From the NCBI RefSeq assembly GCF_000687475.1, contig NC_057320.1, forward strand, positions 124,001 to 188,000: a DNA stretch of 64,000 nt. The letters run 5' to 3'. A program made the position numbers and the translations under genes. The notes beneath the pieces are model-generated. The model saw only the letters and a program-made list of their open reading frames with translations. It did no database searches and was not told where the DNA came from. Below, piece after piece: positions 45,945-57,578 of the stretch (the first letter of the stretch is position 1; each line of letters begins with the position of its first letter). The DNA is from Ustilaginoidea virens (Eukaryota > Ascomycota > Sordariomycetes > Hypocreales > Clavicipitaceae).

Positions 45945-47486
45945 ATGGCAGACGAGCTTTATCGTCAGGATCATCCTCAGCGCAACCTTCCCGAGGATCA
46001 CTCAGCTCGCCCTTACCCCCCCCCCACAGCAGACGACCAGCACCGCTCAGCGTCGGAATCATCAAAAGTCAGCAGCATGGCTACCTCTGTCACTCTTCCT
46101 TCCATCCACGATGCCCGAGCTGGCGGCTACGCGCCCCATGCGAATCCCACCGGTGGTCGCACTTTCGGACATCACCACCCTCGTTTTGCTTCTCCCAACC
46201 CCACGAATGGGTTTCCGCCACCACCTGGCGGGCAACAACCTCCGTCAGCCTACCTACCACCAATGCAGTCGCCGTCAGATCCGCGAGGTGCCGTGTACCC
46301 TGCCCAGGACCACCGAGGCTCCTACTTTGAGGACCGAAGAGCCCCCCCGGCTCTCCAGGAGGCTGGGTATGGCCAGGACACTTTCTTCTATCGAGGACCT
46401 TCTGGCGGACAGCCTACCAATGGCTTTACACGACCCCATGCTGGCGCGTACGCGTCCGAGTACGCTCAAACAGGAAACGCGCCATCTGCACTGTCCCAAG
46501 CTGCTCCCCGGCAGCGTACTTCCATCGCCTGCAGATATTGCAGGAAGCGCAAGGTTTGTCCCCCCAGTTTTTTTCCTTCTCTTGCCGTTTACCCCTTGCA
46601 AGGAACAAAATATTGTCCCGAGCATCTCTTTCTTTGACAGATGGCTTCTCGGGATAACAAGACACGAGATTCTTGTACCAGGACTGACCACGTGCCATAG
46701 ATTCGATGCAGTGGGTACCAGAGTGCCCCTGGAGGCAAATGCCAAAATTGCGCTCGCATGAATCAAGAATGCATCTTTCAACCTGTCTCTTCTTCGAGTT
46801 CAACGGCCTTTATTCCCGTCTCCGCAGTTCCTGGTGGCGTACCCCCCGGCACGCAACTTTTCGGAGCTTACGGTCAGCCTTTGGCACCCAACTCTGTTCA
46901 AGCTTCCCATCACTATTCACAAGGAGCCGGTCCTCCACCTCCCATCTCAGCAGCCGGTCCAAACTACTATCAGCCGATGCAGTCTCCGACCGAGCCGTAC
47001 TCTCCTTATGCAGGAGAGGCTAGAGCAGCAGATGATCAGGTAGCAGGAAGACGCCGCCGCCGAACGCCCGAAGAGCAGGAGGAGGGTTACCGCCTCCCTC
47101 CTCCACGAAACGCCATGCCGGATGATGATCCGCGCCGGAGATCCCCTGCAGAGGCTTCCAACAACGGTAGTCCGGCCACGGTTACGCATCACCTTCCTTT
47201 CCACGGCGCTGGTTCGAGACACAGCCCACGAAATTCATCCTTGGTCCAGCTACCCACAACGAGCGCGAGTCAGGTCCCAGCAGCAGTGGGGGGCCGGTCC
47301 CCCATGGGGCAGAACGGTTCCAGCGGGACCTCGACCCCGTCCCAAGTCCAGAGACCCGGTCCAGGGGGGACATCGGTGATGAGCTTGAGCAATCTTGTTG
47401 ACAAGTCGGACATAGACAAGGGCATGATTGATCGACTCAACAGACCTAGAGACGTCAAGGGATCGCCTCCGAGGGGTTCACGTTGA
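45945..47486 (+). CDS. Zn(II)2Cys6 transcription factor with an internal zinc cluster
   Basis: Exons 45945-46553 and 46701-47486 give about 464 residues. The cluster is CRYCRKRKIRC, a ten-residue loop, then CQNCARMNQEC, with cysteines at 196, 199, 206, 217, 220 and 227. It lies in the middle of the protein, preceded by about 190 residues rich in Pro, Ser, Gln and Gly. The 147-bp intron interrupts it exactly after CRYCRKRK. The C-terminal half is also disordered, with a basic patch GRRRRRTPEEQEE and a conserved-looking tail SNLVDKSDIDKGMIDRL. No fungal-specific middle homology region is seen. It is a nuclear DNA-binding regulator of a type kept across filamentous fungi; I do not assign a name. 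It stands alone in a 27-kb gene-poor interval, far from the metabolite cluster. Confidence 0.9.
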
Positions 47487-49380
47487 CAATCTCGCCGCTG
47501 ACGTGACGAGACCGAATTTTCCAAAAGAGAACACCAGAGACAGCCAATGGCGTCAGATGCAAGCGGGGGGTGGAAGGGGAGAATCTTGACGCTGCTGGGC
47601 ATTTTATACCGCTCTAGACTCTCGTTTGACCACCCCGATTCCACCAGCCTTTTTTCCCCCGCCTCTGCCGTCAGCCATACGAGGGGGGGAATTTCCCCGC
47701 CCATCACCTTGACACTGCCGGACAGTCGATCAACTCGTGCGCATCCTTTTTTTGGAGGTGGAATTTGAGCGACCCTTTGAAATTCCTGCCTCCTGTTGAC
47801 AGAATCCCCATTTCGGACCAGCATGACGTTCAGGAGGGTTTGCTCTTGTGCGTGGCAACAGGAGACGGAAACTTGGAAACAACAACGGATTGGTTTGGCA
47901 ACATGCTGCCCTCGGCCTGGGTAGCGCGAATATGTATGCCGCTTCAAGTCGCCCTGGCCCGTTTCTCTCTCGCCGTCATCATCCTCTGCCGTGTGGTTCC
48001 CTTTCGAATGGCCCTGCCCGCGCTAGCGTGCTATTTCAGCTTCATCCGCGCCTTGATGGGAGGAATGGAAGGCCGTTGGCAACTGGTGGCCGAGGCTCTG
48101 GTTCCTGGGGCGGGGCTCTTGAGGGGTGGGTTTGTCCGCGTGAATTGTAATGGCCAGGTTCACGTTGAGCTTGTTCGCGTTCGGTTCGGTTCGGTTCGGT
48201 CCAGTGCGGTTCGGTTCTATTCTATTTCTTATACTCGGCCACGTTAATCGACGTTGGCTCGTGCACCACCAGTTGTTTGCCATTGCTGCTACGAAGACGG
48301 ATTGCCTCACGGCGCCAACATTTTGGTTTTTATGACACGATTCTTTTCCCGGCCATGTTTCTCTGTATCTTGTTTTTGTGGGCTCGCTGTTTCGACAAAG
48401 GTCTTTTTTTGGGGGGTGTTTTTTTTCCGAGAAAGGGGTCTGGTTTCATCTGGCTGTTTGCTGCTTGATTTGATTTGCAAGGCCAGCTGGGTGTACTTTG
48501 GCAACGGCGGTATCCCCGTTTGCGCGGCTGCTGGTGATTTGGGCGCAGGGATGGCTATCAACTCCCATCCACTTGGTGAGGGGTCTCGCGATGTCGACAT
48601 GTAGCAATAGAGAAGGCTAATACAGTTGTGAGATGTTTTGCAGGCCGTGGTGTGCCCTTCCAGCCATCCTTTCCAGCCATCATTTCCAGCCGTCCTTCCC
48701 AGCCGAGCCGGTCACCCTGTCCGGGGGCAAGCCTGCCAAGCCCATCATGGGGCCAGACGGGGACTGCGTGTCGGACGGTCTGAGTCGGCCCCGCAGGGCA
48801 CTGGACTGGACCGTCGCAAGGTGCTAGTCGTAGCGCAGGATTTCCCCTTTCCCGCCCGTGCTGCATTGCATGACCCGGGATGATGGGACTCGTCGCAAAG
48901 GGGTGGCGTGGGGCGCTGGTGCTCTGACCGACGGCGATGCGCGCCGACGAGCGGACGGGCAGGAGCGCTGTTGGGCCTGCTGAGTAGCTGGGCGGGATGG
49001 GATGTGGCAGCCGGAGTGTGGGGGGGTGTTGTCGGTTCCGGGGGCGGGCATGCACCTTGAGGCGGTGGTGGTGGGTGGGTGGGTGGAGGAGGAGGAGGAG
49101 GGTCAGGCCTGGCCGGGGTCACGGGGCGGGGACGGGCGAGGAGGGGGCCGGGTGAAGTTGTGGTGGGTGGTGATGGGGGCGGACGGGGAGCCTTGTTGTA
49201 AGAGTGAACCGTTTGCATTACACCTTCAAATTCGCGGGAAAGCCCTTCCCAAAGGCGCGTAAAATTTAGGAAGTCAGAACTCTAATCATGAAAAATCTCA
49301 TCTTTGTCATCTTGTGGAAGGAATCTGATGGGCTGTGCCGATGGGGCAGAGGCGTGATATGCAGACAGGGCAGTCAGCAG

Positions 49381-49830
49381 GGCTGGAGTACGGGAGGGAG
49401 GCCGTGATGGGACTGGGCGGAGGCGTGTTTGTTCCGCAGAACTGGCATGGCTGGTAATAGGACTGGAGTACGGGAGGGAGGTCGTGATGGGACTAGGCAG
49501 AGGCGTGTTTATTCTGCAGAACTGGCATGGCTGTCAACAGGACTGGATCACGGGGCGAGGGATACGGGACTGGGCATGACATATGTAGCAGCTTGTTTTG
49601 CCAGGAATGGCTGCGAACGTGGGCAGAGTTTACAGACGACCGGGGCGGGACTGCGGGCACAAGTTTAGCGTCGCCGGGGAATAGCTGATAGGCGGGCGGG
49701 CTCGGGTACTAGATTACGGGCGTGATGCCCATGTAGAACGGGACTGGGCATGAAGGTGTCGTGCAGGAACGGCATGGCTGCCAACAGGGCTGGATTACGG
49801 GCGTGATGCTATAACGGGACTGGGCATGAA
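49381..49830. repeat. 80-bp minisatellite with degenerate extension
   Basis: Copies start at 49381, 49461 and 49541 (GRCTGGAGTACGGGAGGGAG). The first two are nearly identical over 80 bp and the third breaks off. Related shorter blocks (GCTGGATTACGGGCGTGATG, GGGACTGGGCATGA, GGCATGGCTGCCAACAG) recur to about 49830. Confidence 0.8.
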
Positions 49831-50307
49831 CAACGCGGGCTACACCACCGGCGAGGCAGACGGAGTGCGCACGAGTTTGTTTTCTGCTTCTGCCCCCAGG
49901 AATGACGGGCCAGACTACCGACCGTGAGCTAGGCTGCGACGGGTGACGGGGCCTTGGAATGGGGATTCCCTCTGTCCGCGAACAAATACACGACAACGCT
50001 GGGACACGCGGGGCCGCCAGAGCGGCCAGAGTCCAGATTCCCGATCCCAGATCCCCGACAGGCCTCGAAAAGCCCACGGCAGGTGTTGCGCACAAGTGGC
50101 AATGCCAGGCCAAGCCCAGAGGAACGTCGAGCCCCCAGGCACGGCATGCTGCCCTGGCATAGTTGGAAGTTGGATTTTGCCCACCAGGGCGCCGCCTTTG
50201 GCGGAGGCGGTTTTGATTTTGACTTTTGGCCCAACGACGACGGCCTTTGCTTTGCTCTGCCCCAGGGGGGGTGTGGGAAACGTTGCTCCCCTTGCCCGCA
50301 AGACAAG

Positions 50308-50379
50308 GCGAGACGAGACGAGACAAGACAAGACAAGACTTGTTCGTGTCGTGTCGTGTCGTGTCGTGTCGTGTCGTGT
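50308..50379. repeat. Adjacent (AGACR)n and (GTGTC)n pentamer tracts
   Basis: CGAGA/AGACA pentamers are followed after a few bases by seven GTGTC pentamers. The second tract is close to the reverse complement of the first, so an imperfect hairpin is possible. Confidence 0.8.
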
Positions 50380-53193
50380 AAAAGGAGGGGGGGGTAGGCA
50401 TCTCTGTGCCGGCGCCAGGAAGGAATGGGCGACTCGCGCAAGTCAAGAGGGCCGGCGCAACTCTAAAGATTCTGTTCTGCCTGGACTGGAGCATTTTGCT
50501 CGGGAAACCAACACGCCCCCCCCTGCGCTTTTGCTTTGCGGCAAGCAGCACGCACTCCTCGGGGCGAGGCGGGCTTTCGCGGCACCCCGATGCTGGCAAA
50601 CGGGGGGGGGGGGAATCATACCTGCCACTGCCAGCGGAAGAAAAAGGCAAAAAGGCAAGGCAGCGTGGGCCGGGCGGCAGGCATCGCAAACGTTGGGGCT
50701 GGCCGTCTCGGTGACGCTGGGCTGCCCTGCGCGCTTGGCGCGTCGGGCCTTTGCTCCCGTTACCCCCCTTTTTTTTTTTCTCCCCCGGTTCCCCCCGGGG
50801 GGGGGTCTCCTATCTGGATATGTATGCAGGCCCACGGTTCCCAGCGCCGCGGGTACAAGGGGGGGGGGGGGGTGCGACGAGCAGCGACGTTTTGTCCACC
50901 GGGGGGGGGCTTTGCGCGGCGTCAAGGTTTTTGCGCCGGGGGCGTGTGCGCAGATCGCGTCGTCGCTCGAAAAAAAAAAAAAAAAAAAAAAAAGAAGCAA
51001 CAAGACCAAGAAACCAGGTGGCGAGACGACGAGTCGCCGCCGCGACCGGCGGCGGAGGGGAGCCGGCGGAATGGGCGGACACGACAGTAACAAGTGGCGT
51101 TTGGGTTCGCGCCCCGTCCAGCTGGCGCGCGGAGGGTTGGGTCCGGTGCGTCGGCGCGTATACGCACGGGTGCGGCGGCGGGTTTTGCTTTTGCTCGCAA
51201 AAGACCCGAAAAAGAAAAAAAAAAAAAAATAGAGGAGAGAGGAGAGAGGAGGAGAAAACAAGGTTCGAGATTCATCCAACGTGGTCTGGTCTGGTGCTCA
51301 GTAGGCTGGCGTCGCTGGCCACTCGAGGCAAGCCGCGTGTGCCAGCCGGGCCCCCCAGGTGGTGACGGAGCGTTTTCAGCGCCTCGACAGCTGGTTGGCT
51401 GCCGCGTCCGGGTCCTGGCTGGGCAGTTGCGGTTGACGTGCGTTAATTTTCCGCGCGCAGGGGGGGGGGATGCCGGCCAATCAGGGCGGGCTGCGCAGCC
51501 CGGCAGTCTGGTACGGCGGGGCGGCGGAGCCCGACCGGGCTGGCGGCTGGCGACCGGCATCGGGCGGGCCATCTGCTGCCACTTGCTGCGTCTGGTGTCT
51601 GCTCTAGCGTGAGCTCTGGCGTCTGCCACTCGCGTCTTTGCCACTCGTGGTGTTTCTGCCACTTGCATGTACATACCTCTTCAAACAATGTACTCCAGCG
51701 GCGCCTGCAAGTGGCCGGCCACCTGGGAAATCCAACTCGAGCCCAGGCTCGCCATCATGGTGTGCCCTGATTGAGTGGCTCGAGACAGACGACGTGATTT
51801 TTTTTTTTTTTTCTCAGGTGAAGTACGGCACAAAAAAAAACAAAAAAAAAAAACAAACAAACAAACAAACAAAAACACCGTAAGCTGCGTAGGCGGCGGA
51901 TATTCCAAGTGCAGAAAAAGAGTCCCCCCAAAAAACCAAAACATCGCTCTGCCCACCCCACGCTGGCCACAACGTGACTGCTTCCAACGGCTCGGGGCAG
52001 ACCATGTGGATTATTATCATTATCGCATGATGGGAAAAAAAAAACTCGCAACGAAAACCAATCACACCGGACCACAATGCAGGAGGGGAGGGGGTCGCCA
52101 TGCCGGGGTGATGATGGTGATTCGGCGGAGCTGGGGGTTTGGGCTTAGTCTTCGTTCCGAGTCTTTGAATTCTGGGACATGCTGCTGTGCCTCGAGCCGC
52201 GCAACTCCCTTGGCTCGTCCGCGATAATCACAACCTCATCGTGACAACACGACCAGACCGTCTGCGCCGCCCCCGGTCGCGGCTCCCCTCCCCCCTTTCC
52301 AGCGCGCACCAGCGTCCGCACCTGCATCCTCCGTCCCCCCCCAAGAACCTCGTGCCCGCAGCACGAGCCAGCGTCCATGTCGTGTCGAGCTCCAGCGCCC
52401 GGCAAAACGCCCCCCCTGGCCCAAGCGTCGGGGCACGTGTCTTCGTCTTTGCCGGAACCCAGCGCCGTCGCGGAAACGCAGCTCCCAGAGGCTGCTCTCC
52501 TTGTGCCGCGCGTGATGGGCTCGACGGGGGGAAGCCGTGTGACACGTCACGCCCAGCAGCTCGAGCTGGCGGGCGTGGTTCCGCATCAGCTGGCCGTGTG
52601 ATGGAAGCAGACAGGTTCGTGACTGACGGCAACTCCCGGGGCCAAAAGTAGGGCGGGTTTCCGCGTCCCAGGTCCTCGCAGTGCGGCGCCGCAGAGATGG
52701 ACGCTGGGTCAGAAGTCGCCTCAGCGAGTCAACTTTTGTTGCCGGCGGCGGCCATGGTTTGGTTAGTCGACGTGAAACAAGATGGCTGGCCAGGCCGGGC
52801 TCCAGCAAGGATTCGTGAGAGCCGCTCTCGGAACCCCTTGAAGAGATCTTTTCAGTCGCGACTTCCAGTTTCCCACTGCTCAGCTGCTGGTAGTCGAGCA
52901 TGTCGGAAAGGGGCCGGGATATCGAGCCATAGCCATGGTCCCCAACGTATCGCAATCTGCCAGTACATGTTGGACGGCGTCGTATTTCCATCCCGCCTCA
53001 GCCCGCTCAGCCAGAAACGGCAGACAGGCAGACTTGTGAGTCTTCTGGCGACGCTGGACGAAACCCTCCTGATGCCGAGGCTCACGATCATCTCACGCCA
53101 CCACCAACCGAATGCAGGCCGATATAAGCTCATTGCTTTCCGAAATCGATTTTGAGCCCCTGGGCGTGTCATCGATTCGAGATTTTCCTACAA

Positions 53194-53525
53194 GAAATGG
53201 GCGTTGATACTGCATTGAGAACCTTGGAAACCAAATGGACAATAAATACCGACTTCGCATCAGGCGTTGAACCTCGACATTACATGGGTTCGCCAGCAAA
53301 CCCATGAAATGGCGTTGATATTGCACTAAGAACCTTGGAAACCAACGGACAACAAATATCGACATCGCGTCAGGCGTTGAACCTCGACATTATATGTTCG
53401 CCAGCAAACCCATGAAATGGCGTTGATATTGCACTAAGAACCTTAGACATCAAACGGACAACAAATACCGACTTCGCGTGCAGGCGCTGGCCCTCGACAT
53501 TACATAGGTTCGCCAGCAAACCCAT
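53194..53525. repeat. 110-bp minisatellite, three copies
   Basis: Units begin GAAATGGCGTTGATATTGCA-like at 53194, 53306 and 53414 (spacings 112 and 108) and end CGCCAGCAAACCCAT. They differ by substitutions and 1-4 bp indels. Confidence 0.85.
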
Positions 53526-54747
53526 GGAAAAATTCAAACCCGAATGGCATCACGGCAAGAAACATCGTGCCGGCTCCAAAACTGAAATCAACAGCCCAGG
53601 GCTCAATCTCGCGAGGTTAACGCTTTGCGTCAATCGTCTGCGCTGGCTCTCTCGGCGTCGGCGGACTCCCTTCTGACGTGATGACGCCGAGCATGGCGGA
53701 AAATGCAAAACATGTCCCTGAGAGGCTGCAGTCTGCCAAAGACAGCGACCCGGCAGACAGCATCAGCCCGATCTGGAATGCAAAAGAGGCTAGAAACAAA
53801 AACCTCTGGCAAGTAAGAGAGCTGCCGTCTCTGGTACTCTGGGGAGCGTTCTTTTTCAAAGGTGGGAGAGCTACTGGGACGGGACCTGCTGCTGCCGCCA
53901 GCGCTGGCTTGCCGTCGCTCGCCGCGTATCGCAAGTTGCAGGGCAGGCGAGACGCCGACGCGTTGGTGAATCTTCAGGTCGGCCTGCTTGGTGGCCGGGC
54001 AGAGTCGAACGATATTGCCGCAGGAGGAACGTCGGTTACCTTTGCACCGGACCCCATTCCATGGCTGGAAGAGTGCTTCCAAAAGGCCCGGGCCGGGATG
54101 AGCAAGGTTCAGCGCCGGGCCAATACACGGAGGCTGCTGACGCTGACGATGACGGGTCCGGGTTGCACGGGCGACGATCCAGGCGGGAAGACGGGCCCGA
54201 CTCGTCGACATGGCGCGCCGACATGGTTGTCACACTTTGCTTTCTCCCTGGCCCGGCAGGCTGGCTTGATTCCCACCATCCCGGGTTAGAAGCCGAAGAA
54301 AAGAGATTCAAAGTTGTTTCATCATTGACGTGCTCCGCGGGTCCTGAACGTCGCAAAGGTGGGTCTGAGAACTCTCGTCCGGGACTCGGCGCTGAGCATA
54401 TCGCCCCTGTTCAATCTCACCATAACCACCCCAGGCCTCTGCTGCGAACAGGTTGCAGCCCACGACGGTCCGGCGGTCGGTTTGAGGCTGCCCAGCCTCC
54501 CCTGCAACCGTGCCCGCCGTCGACATTAATCTGCCCAACAGAACGGCAACACATCCGACGTCACGGCAGACCCGACGACACGGAAAAGCCCCAAGTCCTC
54601 GCGATCAGGTTCCGAATCTGACGCAGCACCACCCCGGCCGTCCAATCGGCTGCAGCACAAGCGGTGAAGGGCCGTCTCTTGGATGGCCGCTGGCATGTAG
54701 CGCGCCTGCGGCGTTTCTTTGTCGGCATGTTTTCTTGACGGGACCTT

Positions 54748-54913
54748 GCTGCCAGTCGACCGCAGGGGAACCAAGGCTCGCGCAACCTAGCGGGCGTTTT
54801 CCTCCGCGGATTTCGCACTCCCTTTTCGTTGCTGCCAGTTGACCGCAGGGGAACCAAGGCTCGCGCAACCTAGCGGGCGTTTTCCTCCGCGGATTTCGCA
54901 CTCCCTTTTTCGT
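54748..54913. repeat. 83-bp near-perfect tandem duplication
   Basis: Two head-to-tail copies start GCTGCCAGTYGACCGCAGGG at 54748 and 54831 and differ at one base in this part, with a one-T length difference near the end. This looks recent. Confidence 0.9.
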
Positions 54914-55358
54914 CGTCACGCTGCTCCAGTTCCTTTTTTCTTTTTTGCCCATTATGTGCGTGTTTTCAATCACTCCTGTCTTTCTTCCCGGGTTGATCAA
55001 CGGCACGCCCCGTCTCATGACAGCGCTTGATGTGCGGTACGCCGCGTTGCAGTGGAAGCTGCTTGTCCGTCGTCTTGGGGCGCGCGACTGGCTGGCGGTG
55101 GGGAAAGTTTCAAGAGGCCATCGACGCGCAAATGAGCAGCCGCGTCCCCACTTGGACGCGCTCTGGGACCAGTTGCCCTTCGGCGCTTCCAGCCACAAGG
55201 CGGGGCTGCGATTGCGAACTACCCGGGGTCAATCGTGGCTGGCCATGTGGACGCCCGAGGCTGACGCAGCTCAGCGACTTGTCTGACACAAAAACAACAG
55301 AGTCACGGCGGCGCACAGAATACCTGCGGGGTCATGCAGGCGACATCGTGAGCCGGCA

Positions 55359-55405
55359 CCGCCGCCCGCCGCCCGCCGCCCGCCGCCCGCCGCCCGCCGC
55401 CCGCC
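55359..55405. repeat. (CCGCCCG)n heptamer tract
   Basis: Perfect heptamers of CGCCGCC over about 45 bp on the + strand. Confidence 0.85.
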
Positions 55406-55755
55406 GGCTGCCTTCGGCGCCCCTGCCTGCCGGCCCCGTGGCTGTGTCAGGCCCGCAGACGCAATGCCTACATACCACGGCCGTATATGCGCATGAGGGA
55501 TCCAGCTCTGTGCTGCAATCAACGCCAGGTCACGCAGATGGAGTGCATCCCAACATCCGCTCATTAACTAAACCTGCTCTGGTGACATTGCCCAGGGAAA
55601 GAAAAAAAAAACAAGAAAACAAAGTGCATCCCAGCTAAAGGAAACGAAGAAACAAGAGAAACTCGACCGACTCCTCTGGCCAGCCAGCCATCTCACAGCC
55701 CAGGGCCCTTCGCTACGTCCCCTCGCCAGCGTCTGCTTTGGCCAGGCCGCTCCTC

Positions 55756-57578
55756 CTAATGCCTTTCGACAGGGCCTTTCCCCTTTGGCGTTGCGTCGTA
55801 GATGTCGTCCTCGTCAGACGCGTCCAGGGGCCGGTTGTGACCTGCCCGTGGTCTGCCGATCCCGCCACGCGAGTTGGACGAGTTGGAGTCGCCCACGCCA
55901 TTCACCACGACGCTGTGGCTTGACAGCGGACCGCCGAAGCCTGCGTGGAACGGTTCGCGCGGAACCTCGGGCCCGAACTCTGAGCAACTCTGCGCAGCGT
56001 GCTTTGGCTCCAACGGTCCCGGGTCTGCGAAAGGGTCATGGGCGGCACCGCCGGTCGGCGACTGCCGGGAGCTGGATCCAACCGCCGTGCCGTTTCTGCC
56101 TGCCTGGTCGTGCGAGTCGCCCTGCTTTCCTTTCCCGCTTGCCGCGTCACCTGTGCTTGCTCCGCCAGACATCAGTCCAGCATCGACATCGTGGCTCCGT
56201 TGTTGGCTCTCGTTCTCGGAGTGGTCTGGCGCAACGGCGCGCGCATCGTCGGCGGGACTTGCCCCTAGTCCAAGCTGTTTGCGCGCGTTCAAAACTGCGC
56301 GCTTGTGTTGGTTGAGGGCCGTCTGCAGTTGCTCGTTTGTGTCAATCAGACTCTCCATCGTATCATTGTCGGGTGAGGGATTCTCCGAGACCATGTATCC
56401 CTGAAGACTGCGAGATGCGCTCAAGCAGCGATCGGCAAACTCTCTTATCAGCTCGTTTTGCAACATTTCGCCGGGCGGAGTGTTCATGACGACTTGTTCC
56501 AGAAGCTTTGCCGAAGTTCGCGCTTCTTCTAGCCTCGACGTCAGCTCGACGGGGTCGGGTAGACGGTTGTTATGATGAGCCTTGGCAAAGTAGTTCTGCA
56601 TGTGTCTGTCGGGAGGCTGACTCATGGCAGGCGGCCTGGGGCCAGTTGGGGGTGCTCTGGCCTATTGTTTTTTTCTGCGTTGGTGAGAATGCAAAATGAC
56701 TTGGGGGGACATTTCCAACCCACCCCATGCTTTCTGATGGCAGCCTCCTTTTCCCTTTTCCACATGAGAACCAGCGGAGCCAGGTTCTCATCCAGCGTTT
56801 TCGTGTGCTCAAAGTCATCCAAAGTCTCCATCAGTAACTGCCATACACTGCGGTCCTTTACGTTTTTCAGCAGGGCGCGAATGGTATCGATGAATTTATC
56901 ATCGAGGTTTCGCGTAAACGTCTCGCCCGGATTATCCGTCAGAATCCTCACCAGCATGATGGCGTTGTACTGCCATGATGGCTTCGAGGTATAGTCTTTG
57001 CTCAGATACTTGCGAATCACTCGAGCGCATTCCGCTGCGGCGGCCGGGGAAGATTCTGCAGCATCGACAATGGGAGGAAGAAAAAGAACCTCATTCGACT
57101 AGCTCAAGGGTCTCTCGGTTAGCTACCTAGATGGGACTCGAGTCGCTGCTGCGGGCATGGTGCAAATTTGACATGTCTCCTTACCTTGGAATTCCCGCCA
57201 GACTCGCAGAAGGCTTTCTGCAGATGCGGGTGGAAAAAAGACTGTTTGAGCACGGTTACTTCGCCAGACGCAAGAATCTATCAGACTTACCACGCTGTTG
57301 TGGGCAGTCACTTCCGGGTTTTCTGCTGGGGTCGCCGCCGAGGCCGATGGGCCACTGGCACTCCCTACCGGAGGACGTTCAGCATTTTCTAGATACATGG
57401 AAGGATCTTGCGACATGGAAAAGGGGGGGGGGGGACACGCAGCATCATTCCGGCAGAGCCAGGTGTGCGGGGGATAGGCAACCAGCATGTAACGTGGTCA
57501 AAGGGAAAACATACAGCTTGCCTTCTTCTTGATGCTCCCCAGCATCTTATTCACGCTGAGACCTTTTATAGACTTCAT
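55756..57578 (-). CDS. VHS/GAT-type trafficking adaptor, five exons
   Basis: Exons 57578-57515, 57406-57291, 57217-57185, 57089-56724 and 56616-55756 give about 479 residues with all phases consistent. The N-terminus MKSIKGLSVNKMLGSIKKK and a short linker lead into a helical VHS-like domain (ECARVIRKYLSKDY, YNAIMLVRILTDNPG, WQLLMETLDDFEHTK, LVLMWKREKEAAIRKHG). A GAT-like three-helix region follows (PVELTSRLEEARTSAKLLEQVV, ELIREFADRCLSASRSLQGYM, NEQLQTALNQHKRAVLNARKQL). The C-terminal 170 residues are disordered and acidic, with AHDPFADPGPLEP. Such proteins bind ubiquitin and clathrin-pathway partners at endosomes. The fourth intron acceptor (GAGTCAG|CCT) was chosen because it alone keeps the frame to HMQNYFAKAHHNNRLP. 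Confidence 0.85.

Larger units (their letters stand above)
47487..55755. other. 8.3-kb gene-poor region with minisatellites
   Basis: No recognisable protein gene. It contains a GGTTC-type tract (about 48181-48235), an 80-bp minisatellite (49381-), pentamer tracts (50308-50379), A and G homopolymers at about 50840-50995, a 110-bp minisatellite (53194-), an 83-bp tandem duplication (54748-) and a (CCGCCCG)n tract (55359-55405). Two open frames (52236-52991 minus and 53678-54289 plus) were considered and not accepted. Confidence 0.55.

Noticed and set aside
49943..51232. 429-residue open frame on the plus strand
   Set aside because: It crosses pentamer and A/G homopolymer tracts and ends in poly-Lys. 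Other frames are open over the same bases and no family resemblance is seen.
52236..52991. 251-residue open frame on the minus strand
   Set aside because: The composition is Arg-rich and no motif or splice-consistent extension could be found. It may be a decayed gene but cannot be supported.
53678..54289. 203-residue open frame on the plus strand
   Set aside because: The start region looks protein-like, but there is no recognisable domain and a comparable frame is open on the opposite strand.
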